This document shows positions 27,258-34,623 of a stretch of 64,000 nt of DNA, in pieces. A program made the translations under genes and the position numbers. Under the pieces are notes generated by a model. It was given only the letters and a program-made list of their open reading frames with translations, was not told the origin of the DNA and made no database searches. Numbering within the stretch: the first letter of the stretch is position 1; each line of letters starts with the position of its first letter. The stretch spans positions 3,725,501 through 3,789,500 of the forward strand of contig NC_009937.1 of assembly GCF_000010525.1 (NCBI RefSeq), given 5' to 3'. This DNA comes from Azorhizobium caulinodans ORS 571 (lineage in GTDB: Bacteria; Pseudomonadota; Alphaproteobacteria; Rhizobiales; Xanthobacteraceae).

Positions 27258-28051
27258 CGGTGCCGGAATTGCTCAACGGCCTTCAGCAGGGTGAAGTGCA
27301 CGTCTGGACGACAGACCTGTCGCCGCACGCAAGCCTTGCTGCGCGTGCTTTTCTGCCCGAGCATGAACGCATGCGTGCCGAACGTTTCTTGCTGCCCCAT
27401 GTGCAGGCACAGTATGTCGGCTCGCGAATGCTGCTGCGCCGCGCACTCTCCGCCTATGCAGGGGGGCAACCCGTTCATTGGCTTTTCGGAGCCGAGCCCG
27501 CCGGACGACCCGTGGCCCTGAACCTGCCCGCGGAGGGACATCTCTTGAGGTTCAGTCTTTCGCACAGCGCAGACCTAGCCGTTTGCGCGCTGGCTTGGGG
27601 CGGTGAACTGGGGATCGACGTTGAAACGGCGGCGCCGGAAGGGGCCGAAGATGACTGCGAGGACGCATTCACCCAGCGGGAACGAGCGAATCTGCAACGG
27701 GATCGCCAGTGTTCTCGTCCTTCGCGCTTCCTCGAATATTGGACAATAAAGGAAGCCTTTCTGAAAGCTCACGGATCAGGACTGGCAGGCGGCATGAACC
27801 GGGTCGAAGTGACGTTACCGGTGGAGGGGGGTCTAGGGGTCTGCTTCGATGGTGCTGAGTTAGACGCGAGCAAGTGGCAGATCTGGCTCCAGGAGCCCAC
27901 CGGCGGTGGACGTTGCGCTATTGTCCGCAGAAGTGTGGACGGAGCCGGCCCACTTCCCCATCTCTACAGCATGAATTCTGACAATGGTTCGGCATGTACC
28001 ACGTGGCGTCTTATCTCAACGGGGGCCGGGGCGGCCCGACCCGAGATATGA
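27254..28051 (+). CDS. Sfp-type 4'-phosphopantetheinyl transferase, C-terminal tail in IS-derived sequence
   Basis: The enzyme primes the NRPS thiolation domain with phosphopantetheine. Motifs: S-R-M-L-L-R-R-A-L-S, F-S-L-S-H-S, the Mg-binding G-I-D-V-E (about 118-122) and W-T-I-K-E-A-F-L-K-A-H-G-S-G-L (about 162-176). All the catalytic parts are present. Beyond about residue 235 the protein reads into the IS481 remnant (roughly after 27960), so the last 25-30 residues are probably not native. Since Sfp proteins are 220-240 residues long, activity may be kept. It is the last gene of the operon, overlapping the esterase by 4 bp. Confidence 0.87.
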   Translation: MTVPELLNGLQQGEVHVWTTDLSPHASLAARAFLPEHERMRAERFLLPHVQAQYVGSRMLLRRALSAYAGGQPVHWLFGAEPAGRPVALNLPAEGHLLRFSLSHSADLAVCALAWGGELGIDVETAAPEGAEDDCEDAFTQRERANLQRDRQCSRPSRFLEYWTIKEAFLKAHGSGLAGGMNRVEVTLPVEGGLGVCFDGAELDASKWQIWLQEPTGGGRCAIVRRSVDGAGPLPHLYSMNSDNGSACTTWRLISTGAGAARPEI

Positions 28052-28472
28052 CCATGAGAGTTCCGGACCGAAACGCCCCGAAGCTCTGCAGATGGGTGCG
28101 GAGCTGCGCGTGGCTCTCGTAATGGTCGCGCTTGACGGTCGCGTCCTTCAGGATCCGGTTCATTCTCTCGACCTGACCATTGGTCCAGGGATGGTTCGGC
28201 TTCGTCAGACGATGCTCGATGCCGTGCTCGTCGCAGGCCCGATCGAACATGTGCCGGCTGCAACGGGCGGTCGGACCTGATCGGCTGCGCGGTGCATCGC
28301 AGAACTGCTGGCCGTTGTCGGTCAGCACCGTATGGATCGTCGTCGGGCTGACTTCGTAGCGCTTCGCCAGGGCCTTCTGGCTCTGAACGAATCTGAACCT
28401 TAGACATAAAGTCGCAGGTTCGTGGCCATGGCGCACTGTGGAGGGGAATTGGCGGAATTTGGCGCGCCCCAC
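28011..28472 (-). pseudogene. internally deleted IS481-family transposase remnant
   Basis: The frame joins an N-terminal helix-turn-helix piece (Q-S-Q-K-A-L-A-K-R-Y-E-V-S-P-T-T) directly to the catalytic-core piece (I-H-T-V-L-T-D-N-G-Q-Q-F, then E-H-R-L-T-K-P-N-H-P-W-T-N-G-Q-V-E-R-M-N). In intact IS481 transposases more than 100 residues separate these parts, so the middle is deleted. The C-terminal part after H-L-Q-S-F is also lost. It cannot be functional and marks an old insertion at the 3' end of the PPTase gene. Confidence 0.75.
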
Positions 28473-28760
28473 CGGGTGAAGATGACAACTACGTTTACTC
28501 CATAGCCCTATAAATCAGGGTTTGGAAATTGACCGGAACCAATGGGATTACAATGAGTTCCGGTCTATTCGTTTTCACCATGTGTTTCTACGGACCCGGC
28601 GCTACAGCGCCGGGACATTGCCACTGGCGGCTCTCCACGGCGCAACGAGTAGCGCATTCGCTTCGGGCCGGCAGTTTGTTCAGACATCCATGATTTTGCG
28701 GCAGCCAGCGGTTTTCAGCGGAATTTATGTGGCTATCGGCGGCAATTCGGATGTTGGGCG
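28473..28760. other. non-coding spacer with an inverted repeat
   Basis: Between the IS481 remnant and the IS630 element. I see no convincing gene; an 80-codon frame at 28522-28764 resembles nothing known. The one structure is an inverted repeat, GACCGGAAC at 28531-28539 and GTTCCGGTC at 28557-28565, perfect over 9 bp, which could be an old element end or an operator. Confidence 0.4.
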
Positions 28761-29817
28761 CTAGAGCAGATTCCGATCAATATGCATCGTATCCGGCAGC
28801 GGCGAAGTAGTTGGCGCATTCGGCGGGCGTGAAGGTGTCGATGGCGGCACCGATGGCGCGGGACAGATCGTCGACGGTGCGTGCAGCGGCTTTGCGCAGG
28901 AGTGCTTTCAGCTTGGCGAAGGCGTTTTCGATCGGATTGAAGTCGGGCGAGTAAGGCGGAAGGAAGAGCAGCCGGGCGCCCCTTGCCTCGATCGCCTCCC
29001 GCGCCACGACGCTTTTGTGGGCGGGCAGGTTGTCCAGGATCACAACGTCGCCCCGTTTCAGCGTCGGAGCGAGTACCCGGGCAACCCAGGCCTCGAACCA
29101 CGCCCCGGTCATCGGTCCGTCGATGACGAGCGGTGCGGTCATGCCCGAGAGCCGCAAAGCCCCGACGAACGTGGTCGTCATCCAGTGTCCGTGCGGTACA
29201 GCCATGCGCAGCCGTTCGCCGCGTGGAGCGCGTCCATAGCGGCGTGCCATCTTCGTACTGGCACCTGTCTCATCGACGAAGATCAGCGTTTCCGGATCGA
29301 GGTCGAGCTGACCATCGAACCAGGCTTCACGCGCGCTCAGGATGTCGGGGCGGTCCTGCTCGCTCGCATGGCCGGTCTTTTTTTGCGCGTATGCCCGTGG
29401 CGGGCGAAAAAGCGCCACAGGGTCGATACTGCAACCGCGATCCCTTCGGCGGCCAGCCCCTCGCGCAGCTCGGCAAGAGTGATGTCCGGAGCCGCCTCGT
29501 ACAGCGCCCAGATGCGCGCCGCCTTGGCCTCGGTCGTGGCCGAGCGCGTGTCACCGCCCTGTGGCTTGGCCGCTGGCTTTCCCTGATCGCGCTGAAGTGC
29601 CGCCCACCTCACTGCACTGGCTGCGCTGACCCAAACCGCGCCGCGGCCGCCCGGCGCGACATGCCCTGCGAAATGGCACCAACAACTCGCTCGCGCAGGT
29701 CCATCGATAACGGCTTGCCCATCTGACCGGCCTCCCCTCGCCGGAAACGAGCATGAATCAGACTTCACTCCCTTTGGGAATCCCTCAGCGATTCACGCTG
29801 ATCGGATTTTGCTCTAG
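28761..29817 (-). mobile_element. IS630-family insertion sequence
   Basis: The terminal inverted repeats are CTAGAGCAGATTCCGATCA at 28761-28779 and, reversed, CTAGAGCAAAATCCGATCA at 29799-29817 (17 of 19 match). The TA dinucleotides at 28762-28763 and 29815-29816 fit the TA target duplication of IS630/mariner elements. It encloses the transposase described separately. The right end abuts the IS5 element, so the two landed side by side. Confidence 0.85.
28777..29722 (-). pseudogene. IS630-family transposase, interrupted by frameshifts
   Basis: Three frames together encode one IS630-type DDE transposase. The start M-G-K-P-L-S-M-D-L-R-E-R-V (ATG 29722) runs to a stop at 29609-29611, with a one-base loss near 29630-29634. 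The second frame (S-A-A-S-A-V-R-W to R-K-K-R-P) ends near a run of seven A on the coding strand (about 29382-29388). There it must slip into the third frame, H-A-S-E-Q-D-R-P-D to A-E-C-A-N-Y-F-A-A-A-G-Y-D-A-Y, holding F-V-D-E-T-G-A-S-T, L-D-N-L-P-A-H-K and P-P-Y-S-P-D-F-N-P-I-E-N. The A7 site resembles programmed frameshifting known in this family; the first break looks like damage. Confidence 0.8.
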
Positions 29818-30657
29818 GCTCAGGACTCATTGATTGATCCAGAAGATGACGGACGCGGCGAGTGCGATGGCGGACATGAAGGCATGTGCGCATCGGTCAT
29901 AGCGGGTGTGGATGCGCCGCCAGTCCTTGAGGCGGCCGAACATGTTTTCGATTTTGTGGCGACGCCGGTAGAGGGTTGCATCATGGGGGATCGGCAATTT
30001 GCGCCCCTTGCGTGACGGGATGCAGGCGGCGGTGCCGCGTGCGGCGAGCGCGTGACGGAACCAGTCGGCGTCATAGCCGCGATCGGCAAGCAGCACCGGA
30101 GCGGGTGGCATCGCCTCGAACATGAGGGCCGCTCCCTTGTAGTCGCTCATCTGCCCTTCGGTGAGCAACATGACGCGGGGACGACCACGATCATCGCAGA
30201 CGGCGTGCAGCTTGGAGTTCAGCCCTCCTTTGGTGCGCCCGATACATCGGGGAAAAGCCCCTTTTTGAGCAGGCTGGCTGCCGTCCGGTGCGCTTTCAGA
30301 TGCGTGGCGTCGATCATCAACTGATCTGGCAGCCCGCCCTCGGCTACCAGCCCCGCAAAGATGCGGTTGAACACCCCCATCCGGCTCCAGCGGATGAACC
30401 GATTGTAGATCGTTTTGGGCGGACCGTATGCCGCTGGCGCATCCCGCCAACGCAGGCCGTTGCGGATCACGAAAATGATGCCGCTCACGATCCGCCGATC
30501 ATCCACGCGCGGCACACCATGCGACAACGGAAAGTACGGCTCGATCCGCTGCATCTGCTCATCCGTCAGCCAGAACAGGTCACTCATCGGCGGCTCCTCC
30601 GCCGCCAATGAATCAACCCGCAACACATCACGCAAGCCGTTTAATGGGTCCTGAGCC
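29817..30657 (-). mobile_element. IS5-family (IS427-type) insertion sequence
   Basis: The ends are GGCTCAGGACTCATTGA at 29817-29833 and, reversed, GGCTCAGGACCCATTAA at 30641-30657 (15 of 17 match). TA flanks both ends (29815-29816; 30658-30659), as expected for the short duplication of this group. It inserted four bases downstream of the nuclease-like gene's stop codon (30662) without damaging it. Confidence 0.85.
29827..30587 (-). CDS. IS5/IS427-type transposase in two overlapping frames
   Basis: The first frame starts at ATG 30587 after a GGAGGAG ribosome binding site (M-S-D-L-F-W-L-T-D-E-Q-M) and ends at 30219 after L-F-P-D-V-S-G-A-P-K-E-G. The second continues as G-R-T-K-G-G-L-N-S-K-L-H-A-V, with A-D-R-G-Y-D-A-D-W and R-R-H-K-I-E-N-M-F-G-R-L-K-D, to 29827. 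The changeover lies at a TTTTCCCC stretch near 30245-30255, consistent with programmed frameshifting used by IS427-group elements. Both parts look intact, so the element may be active. Confidence 0.85.
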
Positions 30658-30661
30658 TAGG

Positions 30662-32287
30662 TCACTCGGCGGCGTCCAACTCGTCATCCAACGAGACGAC
30701 TTCAATCGCCGGACCTTTGAACTCAGGCGGTTTAGATTTCGTAGGAGCCATCCATGACTGCACTTTTCCTGCGGCCTCGTCGGCTTCGAATTGCTTGGCG
30801 ACTTCGGCAAGAGGGTGACGGAAGAAATGCTGGTTGAGAGCGTCGGCAAGGGCCTTCTCTTTGCCCGCCCTCGCCAGCGCCAGAACCGCATCGCCGTCCT
30901 TCCAGTCGATCTTCGCCTTTACGCGGCGGACCTGTTCCTCTTTCAGTTTCGCCAGCGCATCAGGTGCGATGCTGCCACTCGTCCAGATTTCGAAGCGCTG
31001 CTCTGCCTCGCGTAAATACCCGTGCTGAGCGTAATGAGCGCGGAATGTGGGAATCTTCGCGAGCCATTCCTCCACCTCTGCCAGACTCAACGCACCGCCC
31101 GGCTCCTTACCTTTGCATTCAATGGCCGTGACGATTGCGTTCTGGTTGGTGATCGTCTGAACGTCGATATCCGCTGTCTTCCCGGTGCTCGGGTCTTTGG
31201 CGGTGACGCCCATATCCATCGTCATGGCTGTGCGCCTTGCAAGATAGCCCGCCACCATCTCAAACAGGATGCCCCGAAGGTTCTTGTTGCGTCCTTCGAT
31301 ATCAAACAGGTTGTTCAACAGCATGGTGAGGCGTTCGGGGCTCGATGACGCATATTTCGCGGCATTCTTGAGCACTTCGCAGAGCGAGGCGATTGCCTCC
31401 CCGACACGCCTCCCGAACAGGTCTTTGGGGGTTGCCAGCATAACGCCCGCCGCATGTCCTGCGGTCATTGCTTCGCCCGTGAAGCCTTCCGCGACGATGA
31501 TCGACAGAATGCCGATATCCTTGAAGCTGGCTTTGAGAACGCGAGCTTTGCGGATGAAGAACTGAATCTCATGGACGGTCAAAATGCCTTCGGCGAAAAC
31601 GTCCGCCACAACGAAACCCGGTTTGCTTGCCGATCCCTGCAACGGTAGGAGATAGCTCGGCCCGGCAAGATCGAATGCGAAAGGCCCGATCGGCTTCAAG
31701 TCTTCGTCGCCCCGGATGCGGATGGCGTTGTAGCTCGCGAGGCCAATTTTTCGGCACCATTCGCGCAGGCCATCCAGCAAGACACGTTCCGTAATGTCCC
31801 GCGCCCGCATGGCAGCGGGTGTGCCCATGGCCAAGCTCGGAGCCGTGTGGAAACAGCGGCCATATTCCGGGTCGTGGAATTCCTTGAGGAAGTCGGACTT
31901 TATGAGACGCCTGGCGACCGTATCAGCCGGGACTTGCCCGGTCTTAGGCCTGACCGTCGCACCGCTTACAACCGCGAATTGCTCGACAGGAATTATGCCG
32001 CCTCGAGCGATCACGCCGTCGATAGCCGCCGCCGTAATCGAATTGGTTTCGCGGAGATCGCGCAGGAAATTTTGCCAGAACCGTTCGCCGTTGCGGTCCT
32101 TCTCCAGATAGAGGAACGCCTCGCGTTTAGGCAGGAGCGGAACGGGAAAGCTGCGGACCGGCGGCTTGGCTCGCGATACGCGTTGACGCGCTGCCTCTGC
32201 GGATAAACCAGATGCGACAAATGCCTCAACGATCCGTGAGGAACGTGAGGGACCATGCTCGGAAAGGTACTGCGCAACGCTGGCCAT
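30662..32287 (-). CDS. putative PD-(D/E)xK nuclease-like protein of a defence island (unrecognised family)
   Basis: A 541-residue protein (ATG 32287; a GTG at 32299 would add four residues) that I cannot assign to a named family. The N-terminal 80 residues look like a helical/winged DNA-binding region (A-Q-Y-L-S-E-H-G, A-A-R-Q-R-V-S-R). About residues 373-392 hold D-I-D-V followed 15 residues later by E390-C-K392, the spacing of a PD-(D/E)xK active site. A lysine/acidic-rich tail follows. It is divergent from the XRE-type III restriction operon across about 280 AT-rich base pairs. A nuclease role is inferred from motif and context only. Confidence 0.6.
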   Translation of the reverse strand: MASVAQYLSEHGPSRSSRIVEAFVASGLSAEAARQRVSRAKPPVRSFPVPLLPKREAFLYLEKDRNGERFWQNFLRDLRETNSITAAAIDGVIARGGIIPVEQFAVVSGATVRPKTGQVPADTVARRLIKSDFLKEFHDPEYGRCFHTAPSLAMGTPAAMRARDITERVLLDGLREWCRKIGLASYNAIRIRGDEDLKPIGPFAFDLAGPSYLLPLQGSASKPGFVVADVFAEGILTVHEIQFFIRKARVLKASFKDIGILSIIVAEGFTGEAMTAGHAAGVMLATPKDLFGRRVGEAIASLCEVLKNAAKYASSSPERLTMLLNNLFDIEGRNKNLRGILFEMVAGYLARRTAMTMDMGVTAKDPSTGKTADIDVQTITNQNAIVTAIECKGKEPGGALSLAEVEEWLAKIPTFRAHYAQHGYLREAEQRFEIWTSGSIAPDALAKLKEEQVRRVKAKIDWKDGDAVLALARAGKEKALADALNQHFFRHPLAEVAKQFEADEAAGKVQSWMAPTKSKPPEFKGPAIEVVSLDDELDAAE

Positions 32288-32568
32288 AGGGCATGTCACA
32301 CTACTTAATTTATTAATTCAAGTACCTTCACGGCCTCGTTTTTCGACGATGTGTTCAGAATTGTTTTAAATCAATGGCTTAGATGGCTGTTTCTGGGTCC
32401 GATTTTTTGGTCTCTGTCACAATGGTTTTTTGGAGGCGGGCTTTTGGCCTGCTTTCGCGCCCGAAAATAGGTGCCTGGCACCGCCATGTTCCGTAAAGCG
32501 TCACTTTACAGGAAACGTTACGTCCGATACGCTGCATCCGAATCGATGAACATTCAACGGGCAGCGCG
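32288..32568. promoter_or_regulatory. AT-rich divergent control region with palindrome
   Basis: This region separates the nuclease-like gene from the XRE regulator. It holds a near-palindrome CTTAATTTATTAATTCAAG about 32307-32325 and a 17-bp palindrome GTAAAGCGTCACTTTAC at 32493-32509, 60 bp before the regulator start. The second is a plausible operator for the XRE protein. Confidence 0.45.
32493..32509. promoter_or_regulatory. candidate operator for the XRE/HigA-like regulator
   Basis: GTAAAGCG-T-CACTTTAC is an inverted repeat with 8-base arms, one mismatch and a one-base centre. XRE/HigA regulators commonly bind such sites upstream of their own genes, so this may autoregulate the regulator-mod-res operon. 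Confidence 0.5.
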
Positions 32569-32892
32569 ATGACCGATGAGCATGACCTTCGGCTGAAGAC
32601 GCCCGCCCATCCTGGCGGTTTCGTCAAGCATGAGGTGCTGCAACCGCTCGGCTTGTCCGTGACCGAGGCGGCAGAGGCGTTGGGGGTTACGCGACCGGCC
32701 TTGTCGGCGCTTCTGAACGAGCGTGCGCACCTGTCGCCGGAAATGGCGATCCGGATTGAAAAGGCCTTCGGCGTACCGATGGAGACGCTGATGCGCATGC
32801 AGAACAGCTACGACATTGCGCAGGCCCGCAGGCGGGAAGCGGAGATCAAGGTCGAGCGATACACAGGAATGAATACGAAGGGTCGAGCATGA
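32569..32892 (+). CDS. XRE/HigA-family regulator, controller of type III restriction operon
   Basis: A 107-residue DNA-binding protein with a HigA-like helix-turn-helix (L-S-V-T-E-A-A-E-A-L-G-V-T-R-P-A-L-S then L-S-P-E-M-A-I-R-I-E-K-A-F-G). HigA normally pairs with a HigB toxin, but no HigB gene is visible on either side. Instead its stop overlaps the methyltransferase start (ATGA at 32889-32892), so it more likely acts as a controller protein for the restriction-modification operon. A palindrome 60 bp upstream suits autoregulation. Confidence 0.85.
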   Translation: MTDEHDLRLKTPAHPGGFVKHEVLQPLGLSVTEAAEALGVTRPALSALLNERAHLSPEMAIRIEKAFGVPMETLMRMQNSYDIAQARRREAEIKVERYTGMNTKGRA

Positions 32893-34619
32893 CGGAGCTG
32901 AGTTTCAAGGGCAAAGAGTTTGTCTATAACCACCATCTGGCGGTGCCCTTCCGTCCGCTGGTGCCCGATGAAAGCAAGGGCATTGGCCCGGTTGCGCTCG
33001 ACGGCAATCTCGTCGTTCACGGCGACAATCTGCACGCTCTGAAGGCGCTCCTGCCGCTTTATGCGGGCAAGGTAGATTGCGTGTATATCGACCCGCCCTA
33101 CAATACCGGCAAGAGCGATTGGTCATATAACGACAAAGTCAATTCGCCGGTGATTCAGGAATGGCTCGATAGCAATCCGATCACCGTCGATGACACGCTT
33201 CGGCATGACAAGTGGGCGTGCATGATGTGGCCGCGCCTTCAGCTCTTACGCGACCTCATGAAGCCGGGGGCAGTCATTTTTGCGAGCATCGACGATAACG
33301 AGGTCGCTCTGTTCAAGCATCTTCTGCACGCCACATTTGGCGACAATAACAATCCGAAAAGCAACCCTCATCTTGGCACCATTATCTGGAAGAATGCGAC
33401 AGATAATAATCCAACGAATATCGCAATTGAACATGAGTATGTTCATGTATTTTGCTTGGAGCGGGATGGCGTTGCACCTATCTGGAGTTCTCCGTGGTCG
33501 GACCTGAAAGATTGCCTTCTTGCGAAGGAACAGGAGCTTTTGGCCGCTAACTTAAGCGATGATGAGCTTTCATCACAATATACGGAATGGTTTAGACTGC
33601 ATAAGCCGCAACTCGGCCCCTTGCAGGAGTATAATCAGATCGACCGGGGCGGGATTTTCACTGCCTCGCGAAGCGTCCACAACCCGGGCCGTGAGGGTTA
33701 TCGCTGGGATTTAATGAATCCCAAGACCCAGAAACTGGTGCCGCAACCGCTCATGGGATACCGCTTTCCTGAAGACACCCGCGACGAGTTGCTTGCGCAG
33801 GACCGCATCATTTTCAGCGACGATCCCGATCAGCTCATCCGCCTCAAGACCTACGTGAAGGACTACAAGGAGAAGATGCCGGGGATCATTGAAATAGATG
33901 GTCGGCGCGGCGCGAATGAGCTGAAAAAGATTTTCCCAGAGTCGAAGCAAGCCTTCAAGAATCCAAAGACCTACACGCTTATTGAGTGGCTTCTTTCATA
34001 CACCGCTGGCCCGGATGCTGTCGTTCTCGACTCATTTGCTGGCTCCGGAACGACGGCGCAGGCGGTCATGAAACTGAACGAGAGGGATGGCGGAAATCGG
34101 AAGTTTATCCTTGTCGAAATGGAAGATTATGCCGACGAACTGACGGCAGAGCGTGTTCGCCGCCTTATCCAGGGCGTTCCGACTTCAAAGGACGACGAGT
34201 ATAAAACCGGCCTCGGCGGCACCTTCACCTATTGCACTCTCGGCGATCCCGTGGAGCTGGATAAGGTGCTGAGCGGTGAAACCCTGCCGCCCTATGCCGG
34301 TCTCGGCGCGGCACTGTTCCACATGGCGACCAATCGCGCGCTCGATCCCGCAGCCGTGCGGGAGGATGATTTCTATCTCGGTGCCATAGAAGGCCAGCAT
34401 GTCTGGCTGATCTACAAGCCCGATCTCGACTGGCTGAAATCGCCGGAAGCGGCACTGACGCTGGCGCGCGCCAAGGCATTCGCCGCCTCCGATCCGGACA
34501 AGCGGCACCTTGTCTTCGCCCCGGCGCGTTTCGTGAGCCAGAAGATGCTGGCGGAACAGAACATCCCTGTGGAGTTCGTGCCGCTGCCCTTCGCGCTTTA
34601 CCGCATAGACCGGAGCTGA
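32889..34619 (+). CDS. mod: type III restriction-modification DNA methyltransferase (Mod)
   Basis: A 576-residue site-specific adenine-N6 methyltransferase. The catalytic motif D68-P-P-Y-N-T-G precedes the AdoMet-binding motif F383-A-G-S-G-T-T, the beta-class order typical of Mod proteins. The middle (about 150-330) is the target-recognition region and is AT-richer than its neighbours, a sign of transfer. It modifies host DNA and, with Res, forms the restriction complex. The start overlaps the regulator and Res follows after 4 bp. Confidence 0.95.
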   Translation: MTELSFKGKEFVYNHHLAVPFRPLVPDESKGIGPVALDGNLVVHGDNLHALKALLPLYAGKVDCVYIDPPYNTGKSDWSYNDKVNSPVIQEWLDSNPITVDDTLRHDKWACMMWPRLQLLRDLMKPGAVIFASIDDNEVALFKHLLHATFGDNNNPKSNPHLGTIIWKNATDNNPTNIAIEHEYVHVFCLERDGVAPIWSSPWSDLKDCLLAKEQELLAANLSDDELSSQYTEWFRLHKPQLGPLQEYNQIDRGGIFTASRSVHNPGREGYRWDLMNPKTQKLVPQPLMGYRFPEDTRDELLAQDRIIFSDDPDQLIRLKTYVKDYKEKMPGIIEIDGRRGANELKKIFPESKQAFKNPKTYTLIEWLLSYTAGPDAVVLDSFAGSGTTAQAVMKLNERDGGNRKFILVEMEDYADELTAERVRRLIQGVPTSKDDEYKTGLGGTFTYCTLGDPVELDKVLSGETLPPYAGLGAALFHMATNRALDPAAVREDDFYLGAIEGQHVWLIYKPDLDWLKSPEAALTLARAKAFAASDPDKRHLVFAPARFVSQKMLAEQNIPVEFVPLPFALYRIDRS

Positions 34620-34623
34620 CGCC

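Noticed and set aside
27254-28051. PPTase as a pseudogene
   Set aside because: All Sfp catalytic motifs precede the IS junction and the remaining length matches the family, so I left it as a CDS with an altered tail.
28522-28764. 80-codon frame near the IS630 left end
   Set aside because: No recognisable product or ribosome binding site; it lies in scrambled IS-flanking DNA.
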